From: Acidobacteriota bacterium
Lineage (GTDB): Bacteria > Acidobacteriota > Terriglobia > Bryobacterales > Bryobacteraceae
Assembly (NCBI GenBank): GCA_016871135.1
Contig: VFZQ01000008.1
Coordinates: 1-23,140 of the forward strand
Direction of reading: 5' to 3'
Length of the DNA: 23,140 bases
The notes below the pieces were generated by a model. That model made no database searches. It saw only the letters and a program-made list of their open reading frames with translations, and was not told where the DNA came from. The translations under genes were made by a program, and so were the position numbers. Of the stretch, positions 6,627 to 13,670 are shown piece after piece. The number at the start of each line of letters is the position of its first letter. Positions within the stretch are counted from its first letter, which is position 1.

Positions 6627-8363
6627 ATGCGGATCGCATGGCTATTACTCCTGCCCGTCGCATTCAGCCAAGGATGGCCTTCGGTGCGATGGGAACCGTT
6701 CATAAGCGGCCTGTCCTCGCCCGTCGACATCCAATCGCCGCACGATGGCAGCGGTCGATTGTTCGTCCTGGAACAAGTCGGACGAATCAGGTTAATCCGC
6801 AACGGCGCGCTCGTCACGGCGCCGGTTCTCGACATCGCCGCGCGCGTACAGTTCGGCGGTGAGATGGGGCTGCTCGGCCTCGCCTTCCCGCCCGAGTTCG
6901 TAACCAAGCAATACTTCTACGTCAACTACGTCGACCGCCAACGCCGCACCATCGTCTCACGGTTCAAAATCAACGGCGATGTCGCCGATCCTTCCTCCGA
7001 GGAGATCCTGCTAGCCGTTCCGCAGCCCTTCACCAATCACAACGGCGGCCAGATCGTCTTCGGCCCGCGCGACGGCTATCTCTACATCGGCATGGGCGAT
7101 GGTGGTTCGGCCGGCGATCCGCAGCGTCACGGCCAAAACCCCACTTCCCTGCTCGGCAAGATGCTCCGGCTAGACACCGAACGCTCCTCGCGCCCCACAC
7201 CCGAAATCTGGGCGCTCGGCCTGCGCAATCCCTGGCGCTTTTCCTTTGACCGCGAGACAGCCGACCTGTACATCGCCGATGTCGGCCAGGGTGCGAAAGA
7301 AGAGATCGACTTCCAACCCGCCGACAGCGCCGGCGGCGAAAACTACGGCTGGAACCTGATGGAAGGAACCAACTGCTATAACAACTCCAACTGCACAAAT
7401 CGCGCCGATCTCGTCCGACCCATTTTCGAATACGGCCGCGGCGACGGCGTCTCGGTCACCGGGGGCTTCGTCTATCGCGGAGCGCGTTATCCGTTCCTGC
7501 AGGGCGTCTACATTTGCGGCGACTTTGGCAACGGCAACATCTTCGGCGTACGCCGCGCGGGCGATGGATGGGAGTCAACCAAGTTCGCCAATGCAGGCTC
7601 TCAAGTAAGCACTTTCGGCGAAGACGAAGCGGGAGAGATCCTCATGGCGGACTACATGCGCGGCACGATTCGCCGCCTGGCCGCCGATCCGCCTCCGCTC
7701 GCCATCTCGGCCATCGTAAGCGGCGCCGACTTCACCGCCGCGGGCGCTCCCGGCGCAATCATGTCTCTGTTCGCAAACGCGATCCCCGGCATCGACGGTG
7801 TTACGGCCGCCGCGCGTTATCCTCTGCCGACAACTCTCAGCGGGGTATCGGTCCGCGTGAACGGAACCGCCGCGCAGCTTTACGCGGTAACCCCGAGGCA
7901 AATCAATTTTCAGCTGCCGTGGGACGCGAGCGGCGATGTCTCGATCGCCGTCTCGGCCGGTGCAATCACCGCGCCCGTGTTCCGGCTTCGCACCGGCCAA
8001 GCCGCGCCGGCGCTGTTCGCGGTCGCGCAGCGGGGCGTCAACTCGTCGATCATCTCGGCGTCAAATCCCGCGTTGCGTGGCGAGACGATCATTCTCTACG
8101 CCAGCGGCCTGGGCACGGTTTCCAACGCGCCGCCCGTCGGCGCGGCCGCCCTCGCGTCGCCACTGTCGATGGTACTCGGCAATACGGAAGTGTCGATCGG
8201 CGGGCGCTCCGCCCGCATCGATTTCGCGGGCCTCGCCCCGGGTTTCGCCGGCTTGTACCAGATCAACGTAGTCGTCCCGGCCGATGCCGCGCCCGGCGAA
8301 TCGGAGGTCGTCTTGCGGACCGGCGGCGTCGGCAGCGCCGCGTTTCGGATCAACGTGCGCTAG
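6627..8363 (+). CDS. Secreted glucose/sorbosone dehydrogenase-like (PQQ-type) protein with Solibacter-type C-terminal domain
   Basis: The 578-residue protein starts with a signal peptide (MRIAWLLLLPVAFSQG). Residues about 25-352 are a GSDH-type six-bladed propeller, the fold of soluble PQQ-dependent aldose dehydrogenases that oxidise sugars in the periplasm. Diagnostic segments are TNHNGGQIVFGP (His138, equivalent to the catalytic base of the family), YIGMGDGG at 153-160, LGLRNPWRFSFD at 197-208 and ENYGWN near 238. Residues about 359-578 form a second, beta-rich module beginning AISAIVSGADF, with LFANAIPG, RQINFQLPW, LYASGLG and GLYQINVVVP. I recognise it as the TIGR03437-like domain common at the C-termini of Solibacter exported proteins. 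An in-frame GTG at 6621 is an alternative start; ATG 6627 places the basic n-region first. The stop overlaps the stop of the opposing gene. Confidence 0.88.
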   Translation: MRIAWLLLLPVAFSQGWPSVRWEPFISGLSSPVDIQSPHDGSGRLFVLEQVGRIRLIRNGALVTAPVLDIAARVQFGGEMGLLGLAFPPEFVTKQYFYVNYVDRQRRTIVSRFKINGDVADPSSEEILLAVPQPFTNHNGGQIVFGPRDGYLYIGMGDGGSAGDPQRHGQNPTSLLGKMLRLDTERSSRPTPEIWALGLRNPWRFSFDRETADLYIADVGQGAKEEIDFQPADSAGGENYGWNLMEGTNCYNNSNCTNRADLVRPIFEYGRGDGVSVTGGFVYRGARYPFLQGVYICGDFGNGNIFGVRRAGDGWESTKFANAGSQVSTFGEDEAGEILMADYMRGTIRRLAADPPPLAISAIVSGADFTAAGAPGAIMSLFANAIPGIDGVTAAARYPLPTTLSGVSVRVNGTAAQLYAVTPRQINFQLPWDASGDVSIAVSAGAITAPVFRLRTGQAAPALFAVAQRGVNSSIISASNPALRGETIILYASGLGTVSNAPPVGAAALASPLSMVLGNTEVSIGGRSARIDFAGLAPGFAGLYQINVVVPADAAPGESEVVLRTGGVGSAAFRINVR

Positions 8364-9544
8364 GCGGACTTCAGAATTTCGCGAAGCTTCTTCACCACGA
8401 TTTTTTCTTCGCCGGGCTGCAGCGTCCATACACCGATCCCGATAAAATTCTCGCTCCCAGGCACCACTTCAATCGAGGGATCGCCCTCTCGCATCTTTTC
8501 CGCCACGTCACGATAGCTAAGTTTGACCTTTGAAGAATCCCACGTTAATTTCAGATGCGGAACGTGGTTGGCGATCTCTGGCACATACTGCTCCGCCTTC
8601 ACAGAAGGAGTCGACGCCACGCTGTCGCCAATGAACTTAACACGCCGCTCCCATTCCTTCCACTCGGCCTGATGATCCTTTTTCAGGAAAACTTCGACCG
8701 CCGCCAGCATGCCCAGAAGCTCTTCCTTGTTCACCTTCATGCCCCGCCCGATCGCATCGCCGTTCGGCGAAGCGTTCATGCGCGCGGCTTCGATCAGATC
8801 TTTGCGGCCCAGCAGTAATCCGGCCGACTGCGGCCCGCGGATACCCTTGCCACCCGAGAAGGTCACCAGCGAGAATCCCAACTTCAAATACTTCGTCAAA
8901 TTCTCCAGCGGCGGCGCATCGGCCGCGCAATCGATGAAAGTAGGAATGTTCAACTCTTTGCCGAGTTGCGCAAACTCCGCATCCTTCACCTGCCCGCGAT
9001 TGTTGGCATCGTTGAAGAACAGCGCCAGCGCGGTCTGCGGCCCGGCCAGACGCCGCATGTCGGCTGCGGTTTCGAATTCGACCATCTTCACGCCGCAATT
9101 GCGAACCGCGCGATCGTAACCGAATCGATGCGCCTTCTGAATCAGGACCTCGGTCTTCATCCCGGTCAGATCCGGAATCTGCTGAATGAACTTGCGGTTC
9201 GATCCGGTTAGACACGCCGCCGTGCCCAGCGTCAGCGCCGACGCCGCGCCAGCCGACACCATCGCGCCTTCGGCATTCAACAGTTCGGCGATGCGCTTGC
9301 CCACCGCGTCATGCAACTCCGCGAGGCGGCAGAAATACTTGGAGGAGTAGTTGATCGCCTCCATCACCTCCGGCAACATGAGCGAGGCCGTGAACGAGGT
9401 ATAGCTGCCGGCCGCGTTGATAATCGGCTTTACACCGAGCTCCTTGAAGAAGTCGCGCTTGGTAGCGGCGGCAGCGGCGGGCGCCAGTGAACCCGCGAGC
9501 GGCGCGGCGATCGATCCGGTAATGAACTTGCGTCGGTTGGCCAT
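8360..9544 (-). CDS. Tat-exported SelA-like PLP-dependent enzyme (aminotransferase/lyase fold)
   Basis: This 394-residue protein opens with a twin-arginine signal (MANRRKFITG followed by an Ala-rich stretch to about residue 27). The rest is a fold-type I PLP enzyme resembling the SelA/glucosaminate-6-phosphate ammonia-lyase group: LGVKPIINAAGSYT near 37-49, the PLP-pyridine aspartate Asp205 in FIDCAADAPP, and the Schiff-base Lys233 in FSGGKGIRGPQSAG. The reaction could be beta-elimination or ammonia-lyase chemistry on an amino acid or amino sugar; the substrate cannot be read from sequence. It is unlikely to be true selenocysteine synthase because it is exported and no selB or tRNA-Sec is nearby. 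The frame is open upstream to 9793, but ATG 9544 has AGGAG 9 bases upstream and begins the Tat motif. It converges on the dehydrogenase gene with interlocked stops. Confidence 0.85.
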   Translation of the reverse strand: MANRRKFITGSIAAPLAGSLAPAAAAATKRDFFKELGVKPIINAAGSYTSFTASLMLPEVMEAINYSSKYFCRLAELHDAVGKRIAELLNAEGAMVSAGAASALTLGTAACLTGSNRKFIQQIPDLTGMKTEVLIQKAHRFGYDRAVRNCGVKMVEFETAADMRRLAGPQTALALFFNDANNRGQVKDAEFAQLGKELNIPTFIDCAADAPPLENLTKYLKLGFSLVTFSGGKGIRGPQSAGLLLGRKDLIEAARMNASPNGDAIGRGMKVNKEELLGMLAAVEVFLKKDHQAEWKEWERRVKFIGDSVASTPSVKAEQYVPEIANHVPHLKLTWDSSKVKLSYRDVAEKMREGDPSIEVVPGSENFIGIGVWTLQPGEEKIVVKKLREILKSA

Positions 9545-9553
9545 GAAAGAAAA

Positions 9554-9558
9554 CTCCT
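9554..9558 (-). promoter_or_regulatory. Ribosome binding site fixing the start of the Tat PLP enzyme
   Basis: AGGAG on the minus strand lies 9 bases upstream of the ATG at 9544. It decides this start over the upstream extension of the same frame, which encodes low-complexity Arg-rich sequence. Confidence 0.65.
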
Positions 9559-9630
9559 GCAAACGATTATAGTCGGAACTCTGAGGATGGAGTAAAGCGA
9601 TTTGCCGATTGCGTTCGCCTATCGGTTGCG

Positions 9631-9957
9631 GTGTATGCTCGGAGCGTGATCCCGGCTTTGCTAGCCATCTTCGCCGTCGGCGCCACGGGAGTGTTCGCCC
9701 TGGCCACAGCCGCCAGACGGCGTTGGCTATGGTGCGCGGCCTTCCTCGAAACGGCGCTGCTCTTCTATGAGTTGTCCTTTGCGCTCGGACCAACCCGCGA
9801 ATGGATTCGCCTCGATTTGCTGGTCACGATGCCGGCGTTCTCCATCGCCAACCTGCTCCTTGCGCTTTACGCCGGACGCCGCGCCGGAGCCTATGTGGCC
9901 CTCGCTCTGGCCGGCAGTGCGGTCGCGCTACCCATCTGGTTTTTCCTGCTTCGATAA
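9631..9957 (+). CDS. Small four-helix membrane protein, hypothetical
   Basis: The protein is 108 residues from GTG 9631, or 103 from GTG 9646. Four hydrophobic stretches cover nearly the whole length, roughly residues 6-28, 33-52, 60-81 and 86-107, separated by short basic turns such as RRR and GRR. The composition is that of a genuine small integral membrane protein rather than a shadow frame, and no gene lies opposite. No catalytic motif is seen. It is divergent from the Tat PLP enzyme (86 bp apart) and converges on the glycosyltransferase with only 7 bp between stops. Neither start has a well-spaced Shine-Dalgarno sequence, so the start is uncertain. Function unknown. Confidence 0.6.
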   Translation: MYARSVIPALLAIFAVGATGVFALATAARRRWLWCAAFLETALLFYELSFALGPTREWIRLDLLVTMPAFSIANLLLALYAGRRAGAYVALALAGSAVALPIWFFLLR

Positions 9958-9964
9958 TGCTCGG

Positions 9965-10879
9965 CTATGCCACCCGCACTCCCGCCAATTTCTCCAGCCA
10001 CCGGTGCAGGCGATCGGGCAGAGCGTAACCGGCCAGACACGCCGCTCCTAGTTTCCAATTTCTGACGTCGCTGAAAAAGCGTGTCCCTCGCAGCAGCCCA
10101 ATCGCCTCGTCGAACGATCCCCGCTCGTACGCCAGGAATGCGAAGTACCGCGCCATGTTTGCGTCGCCGGCTGCCGCCGCCAAGGGCGCCATCGGTCCAA
10201 GTTTCTGCAACAACCGTTCCCACTCCGCCTTCATCTTCCGCCAGTCAGCCGAAATCTGTACCGAGTGCCGCCGGTAAAAGGTCACCTCCTGCTCATACGC
10301 CCGGCAGTTGCCGCTCCGAAGCGCCGCCACCCGCAAAAATAAGTCCATGTCATAGTAAAGCCGGAACGATTCGTCGAACAATCCGGCTCGGTCAATCGCC
10401 GACCGCCGCAACACCACCGACGACGTGTTGCCGATGACAAAGTCCTCCATCATCTGTTCGAAAGACAACAATCCTCGCCAACGCCGGGAATGCAGCCCCA
10501 ACGGCCTGCCCTCGTCGTCGCACAACCGCGACCAGCTAAACGTCAAGTCCAACCCGGAATCCCGTTCCATCATCTCCACCTGCCGCTCCGTTTTCCATGG
10601 GGCCCACAAGTCGTCGTGATCCAGCAACGCGATATAGTATCCGCGCGCCGCCGCCATCGCCCGGTTCAACGCCGCCGCCGGCCCCGCATTCTCCTGACGG
10701 AAGACCCGCACCCGCGGATCCGCGATAGCCGCTAAGGGCTCGGTCGACCCATCGTCGACCACGATTACCTCAAGCGGCGAGTAGCTCTGGTTCAGCGCCG
10801 ACCGCACCGCTTCCACCACATACCGGCCCGAGTTGAAGGCGGGCGTCAAAACCGAAACAAGTGGCGCCGGACTAGTCAA
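9965..10879 (-). CDS. Family 2 glycosyltransferase
   Basis: This 304-residue protein has a GT-A fold N-terminus typical of GT2 enzymes, which transfer a sugar from a nucleotide-sugar donor to a lipid, glycan or protein acceptor at the inner face of the membrane. Visible motifs are VSVLTPAFNSGRYV at 8-21, VIVVDDGST at 38-46, and the metal-binding DHDD at 87-90 (DxD type). A conserved acceptor-side region follows, with SVVLRRSAIDRAGLFDESF and YYDMDLFLRVA. There is no transmembrane helix. The start is TTG 10879, overlapping the stop of the upstream gene by 8 bp, so translation is probably coupled. Donor and acceptor are unknown. An rmlA gene lies 3 kb away but not in the same unit. Confidence 0.9.
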   Translation of the reverse strand: MTSPAPLVSVLTPAFNSGRYVVEAVRSALNQSYSPLEVIVVDDGSTEPLAAIADPRVRVFRQENAGPAAALNRAMAAARGYYIALLDHDDLWAPWKTERQVEMMERDSGLDLTFSWSRLCDDEGRPLGLHSRRWRGLLSFEQMMEDFVIGNTSSVVLRRSAIDRAGLFDESFRLYYDMDLFLRVAALRSGNCRAYEQEVTFYRRHSVQISADWRKMKAEWERLLQKLGPMAPLAAAAGDANMARYFAFLAYERGSFDEAIGLLRGTRFFSDVRNWKLGAACLAGYALPDRLHRWLEKLAGVRVA

Positions 10880-11348
10880 AGATCGAAATCTGCCGGTCGT
10901 CGGGCTTTTTGGCGCGGCCTAAACCGCTACCGACCACGGCCATCACGTGGATCGACTTCAAGGCCTCCCGGGGTACGAAAACTCGCTGTGGCGTAACGCT
11001 CAAGTCTGGCGGCGTTAAGGTAAATCCATACGGCTCCGGCGTTAGCAAATTGTTCGGGAGGATGCCGTCCATCATCGCCCCATCCCGGTACACCAGCCGA
11101 ACCCAAAGCCCCGGAGACTTTGGACGGCTGGCAAACGTCCGGTTGTTCAGATCGGGCGTTTCGTCATCGAAATCCTGAACAAAACAAAGGACTTTTACTT
11201 CGGCGTACGGCAACGTCAGTATGTTGCCGTCCCGCGTCAACATCTCGATTCCGCCCGGGGTCTGGAATGTCTGGGGATGCACGAACCCCGTCACCGCTTC
11301 CCGTTCGAAACGGAGGATCCGTACCCGCTTGTTTGTTGAGCCGCTCAC
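10872..11348 (-). CDS. Hypothetical protein with two similar beta-rich modules
   Basis: The protein has 158 residues and no signal peptide or membrane segment. It can be read as two related halves. The first runs from VRILRFEREAVTGFV through GIEMLTRDGNILTLPYAEVKVLCFV (about 9-58). The second runs from VRLVYRDGAMMDGIL through GFTLTPPD to VFVPREALKSIHVMAVVG (about 83-140). Each half reads as 'R-x-x-x-G-x-hydrophobic ... G ... LT ... VP/LP-x-x-x-hydrophobic-K', which suggests a duplicated small beta-barrel. I do not recognise a named family with confidence; a DUF of Acidobacteria is likely. The start is GTG 11348; no strong ribosome site sits at normal spacing. It is the first gene of a two-gene unit with the glycosyltransferase, so a role in envelope glycan work is possible. 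Confidence 0.7.
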   Translation of the reverse strand: MSGSTNKRVRILRFEREAVTGFVHPQTFQTPGGIEMLTRDGNILTLPYAEVKVLCFVQDFDDETPDLNNRTFASRPKSPGLWVRLVYRDGAMMDGILPNNLLTPEPYGFTLTPPDLSVTPQRVFVPREALKSIHVMAVVGSGLGRAKKPDDRQISIFD

Positions 11349-11374
11349 GCCGCCAGTGTTTTTCCTTCAAACAT
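11345..11374 (-). other. Possible nine-codon leader ORF before the hypothetical gene
   Basis: An ATG at 11374 opens a nine-codon frame (MFEGKTLAA) whose TGA overlaps the GTG start of the gene at 11348. This arrangement could give translational coupling. It may equally be chance; no codon-level evidence supports expression. Confidence 0.2.
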
Positions 11375-11394
11375 TTTTTGCAATATTGTATCAT
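11366..11394 (+). promoter_or_regulatory. Candidate sigma70-type promoter for xerD
   Basis: TTCAAA (11366-11371, 4 of 6) and TATCAT (11389-11394, 5 of 6) are separated by exactly 17 bp in an AT-rich stretch. Transcription would begin near 11401, only about 2 bases before the ATG at 11403. That would make a leaderless or nearly leaderless message. Confidence 0.4.
11385..11390 (-). promoter_or_regulatory. Candidate -10 box for the minus-strand two-gene unit
   Basis: TACAAT on the minus strand (5 of 6 to TATAAT) lies 36 bp upstream of the GTG at 11348, in the only AT-rich patch nearby. No convincing -35 box is present. It overlaps the candidate xerD promoter. Confidence 0.3.
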
Positions 11395-11402
11395 TAGGTA
11401 AC

Positions 11403-12302
11403 ATGGCCCAATTGGGTTGCCTCGGTGCGCAAGTCCATCAATTTCTAGACTTTTGCCGGATTGAGAAGGGCCTGGCAACCAACTCGGTGTCTTCCTATGC
11501 GCTGGATCTCGAACGGTTCGTCGCTTCCCGAGGTGGCGCCGAGTCCCCCGTCCCAGCCTCCCAAGCCGAAATTCAGTCCTACATCGATGAGCTGTTCGCC
11601 GCCGGATTGTCCTCGCGGACCGTCGCCCGGCACCTTACCACTCTGCGCAACTTCTACAAACATCTCCAGCGCGAAAAAATTCTCGACGAGAATCCGACGG
11701 ATTTGCTCGCCTCGCCGCGTCAGAGCCGCGCGCTTCCCAAATACCTCAACGCCGCGCAAATCGAAAAGCTCCTCGACTCCCCCAACGCCGGAAAACCCGG
11801 CGGCCTTCGCGACCGCGCCATGCTCCACCTCCTCTATGCGAGCGGCCTCCGCGTCAGCGAACTCTGCGCGGTCGAACTCAACGACCTCAACCTCAACATG
11901 GGATTCATCCGGGTTACCGGAAAGGGCGACAAGACTCGCCTGGTTCCCATGGGCCAAGCGGCGATGAACGCCGCCGAAGCCTATCTCGCGGGCGGCCGCC
12001 CCGCAATTCTCAAAGGGCGCGCCAGCCGCTTTTTGTTCGTGACCGGCCGCGGGTCGAAGATGACTCGTCAGGCTTTTTGGAAACTCTTGGCCGGCCACGG
12101 TAAAGCCGCCGGCTTGTTCGACGGGCTGAGCCCGCACGTGCTCCGGCACACATTCGCCACCCATTTGCTCGAAGGTGGGGCGGACCTTCGCAGCGTTCAA
12201 ACCATGCTCGGCCACGCCGACATCGGAACAACCCAAATCTACACGCACGTCGCGCGCCGAAGGTTGCGCGCGGTCGTCGACCAGCATCATCCGCGCGCTT
12301 AA
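11403..12302 (+). CDS. xerD: Site-specific tyrosine recombinase XerD
   Basis: The protein has 299 residues, the normal length for XerC/XerD recombinases, which resolve chromosome dimers at dif. The N-terminal SAM-like core-binding domain spans about 8-92 (FLDFCRIEKGLATNSVSSY). The catalytic domain shows all expected residues: Arg150 in ASGLRVSEL, Lys174 in TGKGDKTR, His245 and Arg248 in SPHVLRHTFATH, His271 in LGHADIGTTQIY, and nucleophile Tyr280. The C-terminus ends in DQHHPRA, like the E. coli XerD end as I recall it, which favours XerD over XerC. A Xer-type enzyme without phage context is best read as the housekeeping recombinase. The cca-type gene follows 24 bp downstream, probably in the same operon. 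Confidence 0.93.
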   Translation: MAQLGCLGAQVHQFLDFCRIEKGLATNSVSSYALDLERFVASRGGAESPVPASQAEIQSYIDELFAAGLSSRTVARHLTTLRNFYKHLQREKILDENPTDLLASPRQSRALPKYLNAAQIEKLLDSPNAGKPGGLRDRAMLHLLYASGLRVSELCAVELNDLNLNMGFIRVTGKGDKTRLVPMGQAAMNAAEAYLAGGRPAILKGRASRFLFVTGRGSKMTRQAFWKLLAGHGKAAGLFDGLSPHVLRHTFATHLLEGGADLRSVQTMLGHADIGTTQIYTHVARRRLRAVVDQHHPRA

Positions 12303-12315
12303 CCGCCGGAGGGAT

Positions 12316-12319
12316 GGAG
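12316..12319 (+). promoter_or_regulatory. Ribosome binding site of the cca-type gene
   Basis: GGAG lies 7 bases before the ATG at 12327 and supports this start over the in-frame ATGs a few codons later. Confidence 0.5.
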
Positions 12320-12326
12320 ACCAACA

Positions 12327-13643
12327 ATGAGCGATCACATGTTCATGCTCGAGAGCCACCTCAACGTCCAGCAAATGGCGGCTCTGTTGTCCGTGCAGGC
12401 AGCCGCCAACGACGCCGGCCTGTCGATCTATCTGACCGGCGCCGCACTCCGCGACATGCTCGGCGGCTTTCAGATCCGCGACCTCGACTTCACCGTTGAA
12501 GGCAACGCCGCCGCTTTTGCCAAAACGCTTCCCAAAAAGCTCGGCGCCGAACTAGTCTCGATCGACCCCAGACGCAACCTCGCCGAACTAATTCTGCCTA
12601 AGCACGTCACCATCCGCATCGGTATGTCGCGCAAAGAGGTGTACGGTAAGCCCGCGTCCAAGGCGCAGATCTCGCCGGCGCCAATTCACGATGATCTGCT
12701 TTGCCGCGACTTCACCATCAACGCCATCGCCATGTCGCTTAACAAGCAGTCGCTGGGCCTGTATGTCGATCCCTCCAACGGCATCGGCGACATGCAAAAC
12801 AAGGAACTGCGCATCGTCGGCAAGTACAGCCTGTATGACGATCCGGCCCGCATCCTCCGCCTGTTCCGCTACCGCGTTCGCATGGGCTTTACTCTCAGCG
12901 AGAAAACCCAGAATCAGTACAGCATCGTTCGCGAGTTGAAGCTGGAATCGAAAATTTCCAACGAGGCGATCGGCAAGGAGTTCCGCGCCATCGCCGCCGA
13001 GGCCAACTCCGCCGACATCGTAAAACTCCTCGACGAAGAAAAACTGTTATCCCTCTTCTGCCCCGCGTTGACTCGCGCCAAGGTGAATCATGCCGGCCTC
13101 CAGAAGCTGCAAAGGGTGCGGACAAACGTTCCGCCCGAATTGGACTTCCCGGTCGACAACCTGCCGCTGTTCCTCGCCGTCCTGGGCGAAAGACTCGCTC
13201 CCCGCGATCGCTCCGCGCTGGCAAAGATCTGCGGCCTGACCAGGGCCGAAGTGGCTGCCTGGGGCAAGCTCGAAGCGGGCGCGAAGAAGCTGGAACGCGA
13301 TCTGAAGGCGGGCACTCTCAACAAGCCGTCCAAAGTGTTCGCCGCGGCATCGAAGGGGACCGGCGAACAGATCCTGTTTGTGCTCTATCGATCCGAAGCC
13401 CGCCTAGTCCAGGACCGCCTCAAGAATCACCTGCAAAAGTATCTAATGGTGCAGCACGAGATGACCGACGAAGAGATCGCCGAAGGCGTCGGCGCGGCCA
13501 AACCCGGCACACCCAAGTACGAGAAGGCGCGCATCGCCGTCTTGCACAAGAAACTCGACGCCCGGCCGAAAAAGATCGTGGTTGAGGTCCCGCCGCCAGG
13601 CCCCGTACTATCGGCCACCATCGTCGCTAGCGCGAGGCGGTAA
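12327..13643 (+). CDS. cca: Class II CCA tRNA nucleotidyltransferase / poly(A) polymerase family protein
   Basis: This 438-residue protein belongs to the class II nucleotidyltransferases, which add or repair the CCA end of tRNA or add A residues to RNA. The nucleotidyltransferase core has the metal-binding pair Asp52/Asp54 in IRDLDFTVEG, preceded by TGAALRDML. The downstream motif is LLCRDFTINAIAM at about 124-136. The nucleotide-selecting helix is DDPARILRLFRY at 171-182, retaining the templating Asp172 and Arg175. Compared with the usual GGxVRD, RRDFTINA and EDxxR motifs, several positions differ (GAALRD, CRDFT, DD instead of ED). No HD domain is seen. The last 30 residues are Lys- and Pro-rich. 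Whether it makes full CCA, only CC or A, or poly(A) cannot be told from sequence. It lies 24 bp after xerD. Confidence 0.82.
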   Translation: MSDHMFMLESHLNVQQMAALLSVQAAANDAGLSIYLTGAALRDMLGGFQIRDLDFTVEGNAAAFAKTLPKKLGAELVSIDPRRNLAELILPKHVTIRIGMSRKEVYGKPASKAQISPAPIHDDLLCRDFTINAIAMSLNKQSLGLYVDPSNGIGDMQNKELRIVGKYSLYDDPARILRLFRYRVRMGFTLSEKTQNQYSIVRELKLESKISNEAIGKEFRAIAAEANSADIVKLLDEEKLLSLFCPALTRAKVNHAGLQKLQRVRTNVPPELDFPVDNLPLFLAVLGERLAPRDRSALAKICGLTRAEVAAWGKLEAGAKKLERDLKAGTLNKPSKVFAAASKGTGEQILFVLYRSEARLVQDRLKNHLQKYLMVQHEMTDEEIAEGVGAAKPGTPKYEKARIAVLHKKLDARPKKIVVEVPPPGPVLSATIVASARR

Positions 13644-13670
13644 CCGGGTCGATCGCTCTCCCGTCCGGCG

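Noticed and set aside
8360..9544. Selenocysteine synthase (SelA) identity
   Set aside because: A Tat signal, lack of selB or tRNA-Sec nearby, and the wide range of SelA-like lyases make a true SelA unlikely.
9566..9571. Perfect TATAAT on the minus strand upstream of the PLP enzyme
   Set aside because: A start of transcription 7 bases on would fall on the ribosome site, and the nearest -35-like hexamer is about 19 bp away. It is unlikely to be the functional -10 box, though not excluded.
9545..9793. Upstream extension of the Tat PLP enzyme frame
   Set aside because: It encodes an Arg-rich segment overlapping the start region of the small membrane protein; the AGGAG and Tat motif fix the start at 9544.
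11403..12302. Phage or integron integrase
   Set aside because: Length, intact Xer motifs, C-terminal DQHHPRA and housekeeping neighbours fit XerD; no att repeats, phage genes or cassette sites were seen.
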